From positions 1 through 60,034 of the forward strand of contig JAFGQH010000057.1 in NCBI GenBank assembly GCA_016935815.1: a stretch of 60,034 nucleotides of DNA, written 5' to 3'. The notes under the pieces were generated by a model. It was not told where the DNA came from and did not search any database. It saw only the letters and a list, made by a program, of their open reading frames with translations. Shown here one piece after another: positions 9,683 through 18,648 of the stretch (position 1 is the stretch's first letter; each line of letters starts with the position of its first letter). The position numbers and the translations under genes were made by a program. The DNA is from Bacilli bacterium (GTDB lineage: Bacteria; Bacillota_I; Bacilli_A; Izemoplasmatales; Hujiaoplasmataceae).

Positions 9683-9856
9683 TTATTTTTTTTTGCCTTT
9701 CTTTTGGCGCGCTTTTAATTTCTTTGTGACACTTGGTTTCTCGTAATATTCTTTTTTACGGGCTTGAGCTAATGTACCGGAACGCGACACATCACGTTTA
9801 AAACGACGAAGTGCATCTTCGATGGTTTCGTTTTCTCTCACGACAGTCTTTGCCAT
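9683..9856 (-). CDS. rpsU: 30S ribosomal protein S21
   Basis: A 57-residue, very basic protein of the small ribosomal subunit. [21 protein letters not shown] is the diagnostic N-terminal stretch and a Lys/Arg-rich tail follows. The track begins at a GTG three codons earlier. ATG at 9856 has AAGGGG at proper spacing and gives the usual MAK start. It has its own promoter and terminator. Confidence 0.95.
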   Translation of the reverse strand: MAKTVVRENETIEDALRRFKRDVSRSGTLAQARKKEYYEKPSVTKKLKARQKKGKKK

Positions 9857-9886
9857 TGCTTTCACCCCTTTTCTTTAACCATAGAC

Positions 9887-9915
9887 ATTATACTAGATAT
9901 TAGTGCTTTTGTAAA
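9887..9915 (-). promoter_or_regulatory. rpsU promoter
   Basis: Minus strand TTTACA, 17 bases, TATAAT, about 30 bases before the rpsU start. Confidence 0.85.
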
Positions 9916-10012
9916 CTAATTTTTTTTGTCATTGTTTCATTTTGAGTTTTTTTATGATAAAATGTTATTAGTCGATATTTAGGCAATTTTTAGACAAAAC
10001 GAGGTGGATGTC

Positions 10013-10699
10013 ATGAGATTCATTGTAGGAGTTGGAGATTGGGATTTGGTCACGGTCATCGGCATTGTCGTCGGGGCCATTGTTGTTATTGTCATCCTGG
10101 CTTTGTTGATCAATTCCGGGAAGTACGCAGCGAGATATAAAAACTTCTATCGCAAGATGGATAAAACGATAAACAAACGATATAATGGAAACCTGTTGAA
10201 TGAGGATATCGTAAATCTCTATGCGAAAGATCAAACCAATACATACAAGACATTGCGCGGAAAAGGCAAGAAAAAAGTCAAAAAGTATTTCGACTACTAT
10301 ACCAAGAACATTCCGGAACTTGTGATGCTCAAGAGTTTTACTTCTTCCGATAAGAATAAGAATCAGGTTGTTTTCCTGTTATTGGATGAATACGACAAGG
10401 TTCAATATCGTTGGTACAGCAAGAGAAAGACCAAAGGCATCATCAAAACCTGTGACAAATATCAAGTTCTGACCACATTTGTCGGTTTCTTGTATGAATT
10501 GCCACTCAATATTCATGAAGATGCACCATTCCGATTCACGAACCATGATAATGACTATGTATTGACCTATCAAATCGTCAAGAAAGTCAAAGGTGGAAAA
10601 CGTAAAGTCAAAGAGAAAAAACTGTCCAAGAAAGAACAAAAAGCCTTGGAGCGCGTTCAAAAAGCCAAAGACAAAAAAGCAAGGAAACAAAAGAGATAA
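10013..10699 (+). CDS. uncharacterised single-pass membrane protein
   Basis: 228 residues, not recognised. One hydrophobic segment near the N-terminus (VTVIGIVVGAIVVIVILALL, about residues 10-33) is followed by a cytoplasmic-type basic domain and a lysine-rich, probably helical tail (KKLSKKEQKALERVQKAKDKKARKQKR). The acidic-poor tail suggests contact with RNA, DNA or membrane lipid, but this is only inference. ATG at 10013 is chosen over the GTG at 10004 because the AGGTGG ribosome site overlaps the GTG. A weak TTTCAT-17-TAAAAT promoter lies upstream, divergent from rpsU. It ends at a bidirectional terminator. Confidence 0.8.
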   Translation: MRFIVGVGDWDLVTVIGIVVGAIVVIVILALLINSGKYAARYKNFYRKMDKTINKRYNGNLLNEDIVNLYAKDQTNTYKTLRGKGKKKVKKYFDYYTKNIPELVMLKSFTSSDKNKNQVVFLLLDEYDKVQYRWYSKRKTKGIIKTCDKYQVLTTFVGFLYELPLNIHEDAPFRFTNHDNDYVLTYQIVKKVKGGKRKVKEKKLSKKEQKALERVQKAKDKKARKQKR

Positions 10700-10704
10700 A
10701 AAAC

Positions 10705-10727
10705 AAACCCAGAATCAATCTGGGTTT
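10705..10727. terminator. bidirectional terminator between convergent genes
   Basis: AAACCCAGA-ATCAA-TCTGGGTTT has T-runs on both sides. The mtaB stop codon lies inside the hairpin, so the last codons of mtaB double as terminator stem. Confidence 0.88.
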
Positions 10728-12019
10728 TTTGTTTGGATTTTTCCGTAGCAATAGGTTCCGTCAAAGGATGTCAAAACGACATCTACCAGAGTTCCAATCA
10801 AGTCTTTTTCTGCTTCGATTCGAACCAAGATATAATCTCTTGTATGGCCCTGAAGATAGCCGTCTTTGACTTGTTCCGGGATGACCTGGTGTGGTCTTCC
10901 TAGTTGACTCTTGATATGTGTATCTTTTAGCTTTTCACTCATTCGAAGCAGTCGATTGACCCGTTCCTTCTTTACATCACCGGGAATTTGGTTTTTCATG
11001 CGACTCGCCACAGTCCCTTCTCTTTTCGAGAATGGAAAGACGTGAAGTTCTTGGAAATTAACCGTTTCAATCACCTTCAGCTGTTCTTGAAAATCGGCTT
11101 CTGTTTCGCTTGGGAAGCCGACGATGATGTCTGTCGTGATAGCCAAATTCGGTATTCTGTCTTTCAAGATATTGATGGTTTTGATGTATTCCTCTGAGGT
11201 ATATTTCCGGTTCATCAATTTCAAGATTCGATCACTGCCACTTTGCAATGGAATGTGCAAGTGATTGACGATCTTTTTGGAAGTGGAAATGACGTCGATC
11301 ACTTCATCGTCCAACTCTGAGATTTCGATCGAGGAGATCCGAATTCGTTTCAATCCTTCCACTGTTTCCAGATCTCTTAATAAATCTGCGAAACTATAGT
11401 TCTGCAAATCCTGACCGTAACCACCGGTATGGATTCCTGTCAAGACGATTTCAACGTGACCGGAATCTACGAGTTGTCTTGCTTCTTGGAGGACTCTGTT
11501 CTTCGCTTTGGAGCGAATTCTTCCACGACTATACGGGATGATGCAATAGAAGCAGAAATTGTTACAGCCGTCTTGGATTTTTAAGAATGCACGTTGATGA
11601 TTCTTGAAATCGCTAATGAAGAGATTGTCATACGTTTCTCTATTCTCTAAAATTTCAACTTTATTCAACGGGATTCGTTCGTTCAGATATTCATCGAGAT
11701 ATTGCAGGATGCGATCTCGGTTCTTGGTTCCAAGAACGATTTTGACACCCTCGATGGAAAGAATTTCTTCCGCTTTCATTTGAGACAAACAACCCATCAC
11801 GAGGATGATTGCATCGGGATTATGTTGAAGCGGTCTTCTGATATATTTTTTGGATTTGCGTTCTCCAGTGTTTGTGACCATGCAGGAATTGATGATATAG
11901 ACATCGCTGTAGGAATCGAAATCAACGATTTCATAACCGTTGTCTTGGAATAATTCCTGAATTGCTTCCGTCTCATAGGAATTGACTTTGCAGCCAAGTG
12001 TGTAAAAGGCGACTTTCAT
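10715..12019 (-). CDS. mtaB: tRNA (N6-threonylcarbamoyladenosine(37)-C2) methylthiotransferase MtaB
   Basis: A 434-residue radical SAM enzyme that converts t6A37 to ms2t6A37 in tRNAs. The N-terminal MTTase domain starts YTLGCKVNSYETEAI. The radical SAM cluster is CNNFCFYCIIPYSRGR near 152, and a C-terminal TRAM domain spans about 370-434. GCKVNSYE is typical of MtaB (YqeV) rather than MiaB. It starts one base after the rsmE stop and shares its transcript. Confidence 0.94.
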   Translation of the reverse strand: MKVAFYTLGCKVNSYETEAIQELFQDNGYEIVDFDSYSDVYIINSCMVTNTGERKSKKYIRRPLQHNPDAIILVMGCLSQMKAEEILSIEGVKIVLGTKNRDRILQYLDEYLNERIPLNKVEILENRETYDNLFISDFKNHQRAFLKIQDGCNNFCFYCIIPYSRGRIRSKAKNRVLQEARQLVDSGHVEIVLTGIHTGGYGQDLQNYSFADLLRDLETVEGLKRIRISSIEISELDDEVIDVISTSKKIVNHLHIPLQSGSDRILKLMNRKYTSEEYIKTINILKDRIPNLAITTDIIVGFPSETEADFQEQLKVIETVNFQELHVFPFSKREGTVASRMKNQIPGDVKKERVNRLLRMSEKLKDTHIKSQLGRPHQVIPEQVKDGYLQGHTRDYILVRIEAEKDLIGTLVDVVLTSFDGTYCYGKIQTKNPD

Positions 12020-12736
12020 CTAATTCCCCCAGACATGGCGAAATACCGACATCACATAGATAGCTGCGGTTTCACTTCTCAAAATGGTATTTCCTAAAGT
12101 TACGATGGTTCCTCTGGTCTGTAGAAACTGAATTTCCGAAGGTGAGAACCCACCTTCCGGACCAATCAATACCAACGTGTTCTTGGTCTTTGGCAAGTTT
12201 TCCATTGCTGCTTTCAAGGTCTGCGACTCTTCTCTTGCATAGGCAATGAAGATCGTATCATAATCCTGATATGGTAATGTTTCGATGTTGCAGATGTCAT
12301 GAATGATTGGCATTCTGTTTCGTTCGGATTGTTCTGATGCTTCTTTGACGATGGTTTCATATCTTGTCTTCTTTTTCGCAAAATCATCGATTTTCACAAT
12401 CGAATGGTTTGTAGAAAGCGGAATGATTCCTTTCGCACCGAGTTCTGTCGTCTTTTGCAAGACGAGTTCGAAAGCATCTTTCTTGATCAATGCTTGGGCA
12501 ATCGTCAGGTTCAATGTATTGTCCAAGACGATTTGTTCGTTTCCTAGGGTCAATATGACATCTTTCTTTGTGAATTCTTTGATTTTGGCTTCGTAGGTCT
12601 TACCTGAATATGAGACGACAATCAAGGCATCCCCTGGTTTCAGACGCATGACGTTTTTGATATGATGAGCATCCTGATCCGTAATGATTGCCAGGTTATT
12701 ATGGATTTGCTGGTCTTGAATAAAGTATCGTTGCAT
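12020..12736 (-). CDS. rsmE: 16S rRNA (uracil(1498)-N(3))-methyltransferase RsmE
   Basis: A 238-residue SPOUT-class methyltransferase that modifies U1498 of 16S rRNA. The N-terminal PUA-like region holds DAHHIKNVMRLKPGD. The C-terminal SPOUT knot shows LVLIGPEGGFSPSE and LGNTILRSETA, the SAM-binding loops of this family. ATG at 12736 with GGTGAT ahead is used; the track start is 14 codons too far upstream. Confidence 0.95.
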   Translation of the reverse strand: MQRYFIQDQQIHNNLAIITDQDAHHIKNVMRLKPGDALIVVSYSGKTYEAKIKEFTKKDVILTLGNEQIVLDNTLNLTIAQALIKKDAFELVLQKTTELGAKGIIPLSTNHSIVKIDDFAKKKTRYETIVKEASEQSERNRMPIIHDICNIETLPYQDYDTIFIAYAREESQTLKAAMENLPKTKNTLVLIGPEGGFSPSEIQFLQTRGTIVTLGNTILRSETAAIYVMSVFRHVWGN

Positions 12737-12751
12737 AATATCACCATTAAA

Positions 12752-12760
12752 ATAATACCA
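12752..12760 (-). promoter_or_regulatory. extended -10 promoter of rsmE-mtaB
   Basis: Minus strand TGGTATTAT lies 16 bases before the rsmE ATG, giving a very short leader. No convincing -35 is seen. Confidence 0.5.
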
Positions 12761-12806
12761 TATTTTTCCAATAAGCACAGCGATTTTATACGGAACTTTT
12801 GTTGGA

Positions 12807-12840
12807 TGAAAAAAAGCGTCGGTGGGATTCCGACGCTTTT
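12807..12840 (-). terminator. intrinsic terminator closing the jetABC operon
   Basis: The stem AAAAGCGTCGG / CCGACGCTTTT is followed by TTTTTTTC on the minus strand. It starts four bases after the jetC stop codon. No jetD can therefore follow on the same transcript. Confidence 0.92.
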
Positions 12841-12844
12841 GGGT

Positions 12845-15800
12845 TTAGTGCATTTGTTTGATGGCTTCATACGCTCTGGCGTTGCGACCATCTCTTAGGG
12901 TAACGATTGTCGTATCCGTGAATTTGGACAGGACTTCCATCTTTTGAGGTGGGGTTGCCAGAATGATCTGAACCGGTAATTCTTGAATGAACTTCATCAT
13001 CGCCTTGATTCTCGATGTGTCCATCTTGTCGAACACCTCATCAAAGATGATCAAACCGATGGCATCATGAAGATGTCCGCCTTTGGCTTGTTCGAACAAA
13101 CGAACGAAGGATGCCAAGGTTGCGACATAGAATGGTACCTGGGTCTCCCCACCGGATTTCTCCTTGAAGACTTTCGAGTACAATACTCGGTCGCCTTGGA
13201 TGTTGGTGATGAGGATATCATAATCCATATAAGTACGATAATCGGTAAATTTGTTCACGATACCAGGAGTGTTGATATCGTCTGATGCGAGATTCACAAA
13301 CAGTTCTTCCAACTGTCTTTGATACTTCATTTCGAAATCATAGTTCAGCATCTCGGTTCCGGCTTTGATCGCTTCATCGGATAAGACCATGTCATAGTAT
13401 TCCCCGTATTCTTTGGATTTCGGGAAGATGAATTCATAGCGGTCATCTCCGAAGTGGATGTGCTGCAAGGTCTCGTTGATACGGCTGATTTCATCTTGAG
13501 CGGAAACGATATAATCCCGAAGTTTGGCGATGAAGTCTTCTTTGAACAGTTTTTCGGCAGACTCTCTTGCCTCACGAACTTTCGCTTCGTATTTGACGAG
13601 TTCGGATTTTACCAGTTTGTTGTATTCGTCCATGTATTCATGGATGTATTCCAATCCGAATTGATATGACAGGTTGTACTTGGAGACATACTTGATCTGT
13701 TTGCTCTTGAGGGAATCCTCGAGGCTATTGATCGATTCAAGCTCCATCGCAACACGATTTTGGTATTCTTCCAAGATATTGTTGATGTTGCTGGATTTCG
13801 AAATCTCGAGTTCATAGAGATCTCTTGCCTGTTTTTCGATCGTGAGATTCTCGGTAGATACTATCTCAATCTTGTTTTGTAGCTTCTTGATGGTCTTTTC
13901 ATGTTCCAAAATCGCTTCGTGGAATTTGATTTCATCGGAGTTGAGTTTTCCGTTGCGCTCATATGCCTTTTGACGGTTGACCTCATATCCTCTGATCTCC
14001 TCACGAATATTTTCGTATTCAAGTCGAAGTTCAGACAAGTCTTCTTGCTTCAGTTGGTCCTTGCGTTTCAACAAGTCTTTCTTCTTGTCTTTCCAAGCAT
14101 TTAGATCGATGAAGGATTCGAACATTTCCAGTGTACCGCTGATATCGATGGTACGGATATCACCGATTTCATCATTGATTTTTTGAATGTCATCTTGAAC
14201 TTTGGTGAAGCGCTTTTTCGTTTCTGCTGCTTTCGCACGCCATTTTTCCAATTGCTTTTCTTGCGCTTTACGACCGATGAACGGTTTCTCTTGGTTTTTG
14301 TTTAAAGAACGTACAGTATAGCTGCGATATACCATTCCGCTTTGAGTGATTGCTTGTGGATGGTTTTCGAGTTGATTTGCTTGTTCTACCATCATTAGAT
14401 TTCCACATACCATGTTGATGTAATGTCTTGCATCAACATTGTCAGAACTGATGATCGAAGCCAATGAATTCTCTCTGAAACTTTTGAAATGCTGGATCTT
14501 TTTGGTGTTGACCAAACCGATTCCATAAATATTCATGGAGTCTTTGATTTCATTGTAAACATCCAAAGCTGCATCAAAGTAACGCGGTTCAACGATTAGG
14601 TTGAAGCGTTGGAAGCCTAGATAATCTTCAATAGTGTCTTGCCACTCTGGATCGCTGATTTCCAATAATTCACAAAGGATATGAACATTGATATCGACGT
14701 CGTAGCGATTCTTAACGCCTTGAATGATGCTGGATTGAAGACGTTTGATCATCGGATTATAACGAAGATTGTGGTTTTCCAAATCCTTCAGCGTTACCAG
14801 AATCTCATTGATTTCAGTGATAAGGTCGTTCTTGATGTGGGTTTGTTTTCCAAGCTCTTCTTTGTTTTCATCGAGTATGGTTTCCAAGTCTTTTCCGACT
14901 TGTTTTAGCTTGAGTTTGTTTTCGTCGAAATTGGTTTCATCGATCTTCGACCATTCGATCTTCGCTAATTCACGATAAACCGGCCGTTTGTAATCGTTTT
15001 TGAGTTCTTCTACGATTGTCTTTGTCTTGCGAAGGCGTTTCAATGCATACTGACGAATTTCAGTTCCATCATTGATTTTCTTCTCGAGGTCGGAGAGTTC
15101 TTTTTCGTAGATTCTGGCCATCTTGAAGGTATCGTTGGAGGACATCATGGAATAGATTTCTTTGCTGCGCTCATCCAAGATCGACAACTGGGTATTGATA
15201 TCTTCAATCAGTTTTTTGTTTTGTTCTTTTTCGATAGCGACTCTTTCCTGTTTGACATTGAGTTTGTCGATGTCTTTCTTCAGGGTTTCAATCTCCAGCA
15301 TTTTCATGAAGAATTCGTAGAATGCCTTTTGGTCTTGATTGTTTTGGATATCTTCATAAATCAATTTGATATCGTTGAGATCCTGGACTTTCTTGCGAAT
15401 CACTTTCAGGGTTGCTTCCAAATCACGATAGGCATTGATCGATTCTTTGATGGATTCGACGTCTAAGATTTTTTCTTCCAACAAATAACGATAGATGAAA
15501 TCTTTGACATCGGGAATCGGTTTGAATGCTAAGGCTTTTGGAATCAAGGAGAAATAAGTTTCGTTGATGGATCCAAACAGAGATCGGAATGCGAGTTTTG
15601 CTTCTCTTCTTGTCAGATACACCTTTGTCGCTTGTTTGGTTTTCTTGAATCCGGATGTGGTTAATATCTTGCCTTCTTCATCCACGAAGAAACTATCTTT
15701 CATCTGACCAGAAAAATGATAGAAGATCACCTTTGGAGGTAGGATTTCACCGAATACATCGATGACTGTTCCGACGGTAAAGTATTCATCCTTGCTTTCA

Positions 15801-16090
15801 TCGTAGAATTCCAAGCTGACATGCCCTGTGGTATCGGAATCTCTCAAGTATTCTTGATTGTCGATACCGAGTTTACATTTGACATAACCACGCAGATCAC
15901 GCTTGCTCTTTTCATTGGCAGCCAAGTTGAAGATTTGATCTCCGGCTGTAATCACAAAGGCCACGGCGTCGATGATTGTGGATTTACCGGTTGCATTTTG
16001 TCCGGTTACCAACATGTTGTTTTTTACATGAATTGTCTCATTGGCAAAGAAATGCCAATTGATAAGACGTATTTTAGTCAGTTTCTTCAT
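12845..16090 (-). CDS. SMC-like ATPase of a Wadjet/MksBEF complex (JetC/MksB type)
   Basis: 1081 residues. Walker A GQNATGKST is at about 30-38. Long coiled-coil arms fill roughly 220-480 and 600-880, with a hinge-like globular part near 440-600. The C-terminal head carries the ABC signature KSGGETQVPF near 978 and Walker B GLIIFDEVFDKMD near 1012, followed by ILATP. This is the arrangement of JetC/MksB/MukB proteins, which with a kleisin-like and a small partner subunit form DNA-loop-extruding motors. In Wadjet the motor detects small circular DNA. ATG at 16090 has a perfect AGGAGGTGA and corrects the track start. It overlaps jetB by 17 bases. The usual fourth subunit, JetD/MksG (a Toprim-type nuclease), is not next to it. 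Confidence 0.9.
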   Translation of the reverse strand: MKKLTKIRLINWHFFANETIHVKNNMLVTGQNATGKSTIIDAVAFVITAGDQIFNLAANEKSKRDLRGYVKCKLGIDNQEYLRDSDTTGHVSLEFYDESKDEYFTVGTVIDVFGEILPPKVIFYHFSGQMKDSFFVDEEGKILTTSGFKKTKQATKVYLTRREAKLAFRSLFGSINETYFSLIPKALAFKPIPDVKDFIYRYLLEEKILDVESIKESINAYRDLEATLKVIRKKVQDLNDIKLIYEDIQNNQDQKAFYEFFMKMLEIETLKKDIDKLNVKQERVAIEKEQNKKLIEDINTQLSILDERSKEIYSMMSSNDTFKMARIYEKELSDLEKKINDGTEIRQYALKRLRKTKTIVEELKNDYKRPVYRELAKIEWSKIDETNFDENKLKLKQVGKDLETILDENKEELGKQTHIKNDLITEINEILVTLKDLENHNLRYNPMIKRLQSSIIQGVKNRYDVDINVHILCELLEISDPEWQDTIEDYLGFQRFNLIVEPRYFDAALDVYNEIKDSMNIYGIGLVNTKKIQHFKSFRENSLASIISSDNVDARHYINMVCGNLMMVEQANQLENHPQAITQSGMVYRSYTVRSLNKNQEKPFIGRKAQEKQLEKWRAKAAETKKRFTKVQDDIQKINDEIGDIRTIDISGTLEMFESFIDLNAWKDKKKDLLKRKDQLKQEDLSELRLEYENIREEIRGYEVNRQKAYERNGKLNSDEIKFHEAILEHEKTIKKLQNKIEIVSTENLTIEKQARDLYELEISKSSNINNILEEYQNRVAMELESINSLEDSLKSKQIKYVSKYNLSYQFGLEYIHEYMDEYNKLVKSELVKYEAKVREARESAEKLFKEDFIAKLRDYIVSAQDEISRINETLQHIHFGDDRYEFIFPKSKEYGEYYDMVLSDEAIKAGTEMLNYDFEMKYQRQLEELFVNLASDDINTPGIVNKFTDYRTYMDYDILITNIQGDRVLYSKVFKEKSGGETQVPFYVATLASFVRLFEQAKGGHLHDAIGLIIFDEVFDKMDTSRIKAMMKFIQELPVQIILATPPQKMEVLSKFTDTTIVTLRDGRNARAYEAIKQMH

Positions 16091-16679
16091 CGGTTTCACC
16101 TCCTGGTTTGACTTCGATTCTAGAAATGAGATCATAAACATCGTTGATGGCTGTGGTATTGATTGCCATCAATATCGTTGGGAAAATGATGATGGATGAC
16201 CCGGATTTTGTGATATCGCCTACTGGTTCGATGATATTGAACTTTTTATACAGGCGAAGGATCGTCACAAGATCGGTTTTGTTGATTTTCTTCTTGAGTT
16301 CCAAAGAATCGTAGTATTGATGCAATTCATCGATTCGGACAACAATGTTGTCGTTGACGGATGTATCGGCTAGATGTTGATGGTAAAGAATTCTCAAGAT
16401 GAGCAAAATGATGGTTTCATCCTTTTTCAATTTCATCAGATTCGAATTCTCTTTATGCGTCAGCTGGACGGCTCCGTTCTCACGATCCAAGAGAATCTCG
16501 TAATCGATGATTTCGAAGTATTCGTCGAAGTATTTTTTGTGACTCAACAGGAAATAGTACATCTCCTTGTTGTCTTTTTTGTCTCTAGCCAAGAATCCTG
16601 TTGACAGCAATCGCAAACAAGTTCTTGAAAAGAGATTTTTTTGGCTGCTGTTCAGCTCTTCAAAGTTTTCTAGTATCAT
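16074..16679 (-). CDS. JetB/MksE-like subunit (DUF4194 type)
   Basis: A 201-residue protein placed between JetA- and JetC-like genes, with the size and helical plus winged-helix-like composition of the DUF4194/MksE subunit. In this family it bridges the kleisin-type JetA and the motor head of JetC. Stretches such as KKDETIILLILRILYH and TDLVTILRLYKKFNIIEPV look like the tandem winged-helix region. The assignment rests on position, length and these stretches, not on a catalytic motif. The start overlaps the jetA stop by four bases. The C-terminus is acidic (GGETDEETD). Confidence 0.85.
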   Translation of the reverse strand: MILENFEELNSSQKNLFSRTCLRLLSTGFLARDKKDNKEMYYFLLSHKKYFDEYFEIIDYEILLDRENGAVQLTHKENSNLMKLKKDETIILLILRILYHQHLADTSVNDNIVVRIDELHQYYDSLELKKKINKTDLVTILRLYKKFNIIEPVGDITKSGSSIIIFPTILMAINTTAINDVYDLISRIEVKPGGETDEETD

Positions 16680-18082
16680 GCGTCATACCCCCTAATAATC
16701 TCAAAGTCAGCCAGTTTGAATTTTGTATGTTCGATGTGCGATGTGAGTGGCTGAATATAATAGTCTAATTCATCTCCTGCGTATACCAGGATGTATAGCA
16801 ATCGTAAGACCGCTTCATCCGACATATCATCACGGATGATTTCGGATGCCTTGATCTGTTTGTTCTGTTCAAAGAATTTGAGCAGATATCCATAGATGAC
16901 ATCCTCACTGTAGTTGCGTTCGAATTCTTTGTAGAATTCTTCTTGAAGCCTTATTCCTGGTCCTCCGTTGTTTTCTGCCAAGTATTGAGTATCCACACGT
17001 TTGTAGAAACCTCTTGGTGTGAACAAGGAATTGTTTCCGATTTGTGAGTAATTTGCGAATTGGAACAATGGTTCCAAATTCGTCATCGCCCGTTTCGTCT
17101 TGTGGCTTTTGACTTCGGTTGCCGTATAGCGTAGAATCTTCGATAGTTTCGAAATGACGTTTTCATCATCGGATAACAAGAATTTGATTTTGGCAATGGT
17201 CGAATTGACATAGACCTTGTTTTTTTGGTCGATTTGCTCGATGATGTAATTGATCGAATTGTAGATATCGATCATGTCATCGATTCGTTTGTTCGCTCGA
17301 ACAAGTGCCAATTGATAGTTGTTGTGTGTCTTGACTAAGAATTCTTTGGCAATGACATCCATGATATCCGGATCCTGTTGATAGCTTTCCAACGTCTTGA
17401 TGATCTCCAAACGATACTTGTTGATATTGTCGCTTGTCTTGAGTCTTCGATAGGCTTGGTCCACTAACTCGATTTTGTAATTGACCAATAGATTGATCAA
17501 ATCCTTGATTTCGGAATTGTCTACTATCGTACGAATGTAGTATTTCATTCTGGAATCCAACTTGCGGATTTCCCTGACAAATGCAGAAGTATTCTTGTAA
17601 ACCTGATCCAACACCATTCCGTATTCGCCATGATCACTCGTCAGCAATGAATAAACGGTATAAATATATCCTCTAAATTCATGACCTTCAGCTTCTTCTC
17701 CATAGATGGAATCGTTGGCGATGTCTCGCAAGGCTTCAATGATCGTGATAGCATAATCTCGAAAATTGATGATCTCGTCATAATCGTTGTTGACATCGAC
17801 ATCGATCCATTCGGATTCTTCAAATCGCCTTAGAACATAATTTGCCAAGTCCCGGTAGGTGACTTCTTCTTGTTCTTCGTCATCCGACTCGAATCGATCT
17901 GATAGTGGGTGAGCTTCCAGATAATCCATTATGACTTGTTTTGCCAGTGTCTTATCCAAACCTAGTATGGATCCTTGTTCATAGGCTTTGTAGACCTCCA
18001 TCAAACAAGCAATATAAAGTTTTTGGTTTTTGCCGGATAACAGTCCGAAGAACTGTTTCGGTATGATATTGTACATATCCAT
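16676..18082 (-). CDS. JetA/MksF-like kleisin subunit
   Basis: 468 residues starting MDMYNIIPKQFFGLLSGKNQ, a segment I associate with the JetA family (DUF5716-like branch). JetA/MksF is the kleisin-type subunit that closes the SMC ring and binds JetB. An N-terminal winged-helix-like domain (to about 110) is followed by a long helical middle and a C-terminal small domain. ATG at 18082 is chosen because AGGAAG is eight bases upstream; the GTG used by the track overlaps that site. It lies 12 bases downstream of padR, so all four genes form one operon. Confidence 0.82.
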   Translation of the reverse strand: MDMYNIIPKQFFGLLSGKNQKLYIACLMEVYKAYEQGSILGLDKTLAKQVIMDYLEAHPLSDRFESDDEEQEEVTYRDLANYVLRRFEESEWIDVDVNNDYDEIINFRDYAITIIEALRDIANDSIYGEEAEGHEFRGYIYTVYSLLTSDHGEYGMVLDQVYKNTSAFVREIRKLDSRMKYYIRTIVDNSEIKDLINLLVNYKIELVDQAYRRLKTSDNINKYRLEIIKTLESYQQDPDIMDVIAKEFLVKTHNNYQLALVRANKRIDDMIDIYNSINYIIEQIDQKNKVYVNSTIAKIKFLLSDDENVISKLSKILRYTATEVKSHKTKRAMTNLEPLFQFANYSQIGNNSLFTPRGFYKRVDTQYLAENNGGPGIRLQEEFYKEFERNYSEDVIYGYLLKFFEQNKQIKASEIIRDDMSDEAVLRLLYILVYAGDELDYYIQPLTSHIEHTKFKLADFEIIRGYDA

Positions 18083-18094
18083 AATCTTCACTTC

Positions 18095-18445
18095 CTAATT
18101 CTCTCTGTTATAAACAAAATTGCCGCCGACCAGACTTGATAAGGTGTTTTCAATCATTACCCAATCCTTCCGGAACAGCTGCAATTCTTTTTTCCCAAGT
18201 GGAGTGATTTGATAATAACGTCGCTTCATGCCTTTTTTGTTCTTGCCGGTATACGATTTGATTTTATCTTCCGCCAGCAAGCGTTTCAGAGCGGTATAGA
18301 GGGTCGCTTCCGTCAATTGAATGTTTTGCTTGCTGACGGCTTCGATGATTTTGGTCATTTCATAACCATAACTATCGAACTTCGCCAGTATGGACAAGAT
18401 GATGTAGTTTGTAAATCCTCTGACATATTCGCCTGAATTCGTCAT
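18095..18445 (-). CDS. PadR-family transcriptional regulator, first gene of the jetABC operon
   Basis: 116 residues. The winged helix-turn-helix of PadR is clear: YIILSILAKFDSYGYEMTKIIE, then TEATLYTALKRLLAEDKI, then the wing KGMKRRYYQITPLGKKEL. The short C-terminal helix would be the dimerisation part. PadR proteins normally repress their own operon and respond to ligands or stress. Here the promoter carries two palindromes right behind the -10 box, as expected for autorepression. Ribosome site AAGGAGGTGAG precedes the ATG. Cotranscription with jetABC is unusual and suggests the complex is inducible. Confidence 0.93.
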   Translation of the reverse strand: MTNSGEYVRGFTNYIILSILAKFDSYGYEMTKIIEAVSKQNIQLTEATLYTALKRLLAEDKIKSYTGKNKKGMKRRYYQITPLGKKELQLFRKDWVMIENTLSSLVGGNFVYNREN

Positions 18446-18461
18446 TATCTCACCTCCTTAT

Positions 18462-18504
18462 ATAACGTGGTTATGCATATCGTTTTTATACATAACGTGT
18501 TTAT
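18462..18504. promoter_or_regulatory. two PadR operator candidates
   Basis: ATAAC-GTG-GTTAT (18462-18474, perfect arms) and ATAAC-GTG-TTTAT (18492-18504, one mismatch) are 30 bases apart start to start, close to three helical turns. They lie between the -10 box and the padR ribosome site, where a bound repressor would block RNA polymerase. Confidence 0.7.
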
Positions 18505-18533
18505 ATTATACCGCATATTCATTCCTTTGTAAA
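18505..18533 (-). promoter_or_regulatory. promoter of the padR-jetABC operon
   Basis: Minus strand TTTACA, 17 bases, TATAAT. It is a strong sigma-A promoter that would need repression to be kept silent. Confidence 0.88.
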
Positions 18534-18540
18534 GAGGCCA

Positions 18541-18569
18541 AATAAAAAAATAGGAAATCCATTCCTATC
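18541..18569 (-). terminator. intrinsic terminator after the 18.6 kb membrane protein
   Basis: Minus strand ATAGGAA-TGGAT-TTCCTAT followed by TTTTTTTATT. It insulates the padR promoter from the upstream gene. Confidence 0.8.
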
Positions 18570-18648
18570 TTTTCATTTCACTTATATTGTCTGTTTAATC
18601 GAGTTCGATAATATTATCCTTTTTGTGCTTAAAAAAGTGGAAAATTGT

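Noticed and set aside
12020-12736. Gene downstream of jetC as a possible jetD
   Set aside because: It has clear RsmE motifs (GPEGGFSPSE, LGNTILRSETA) and lies beyond a terminator.
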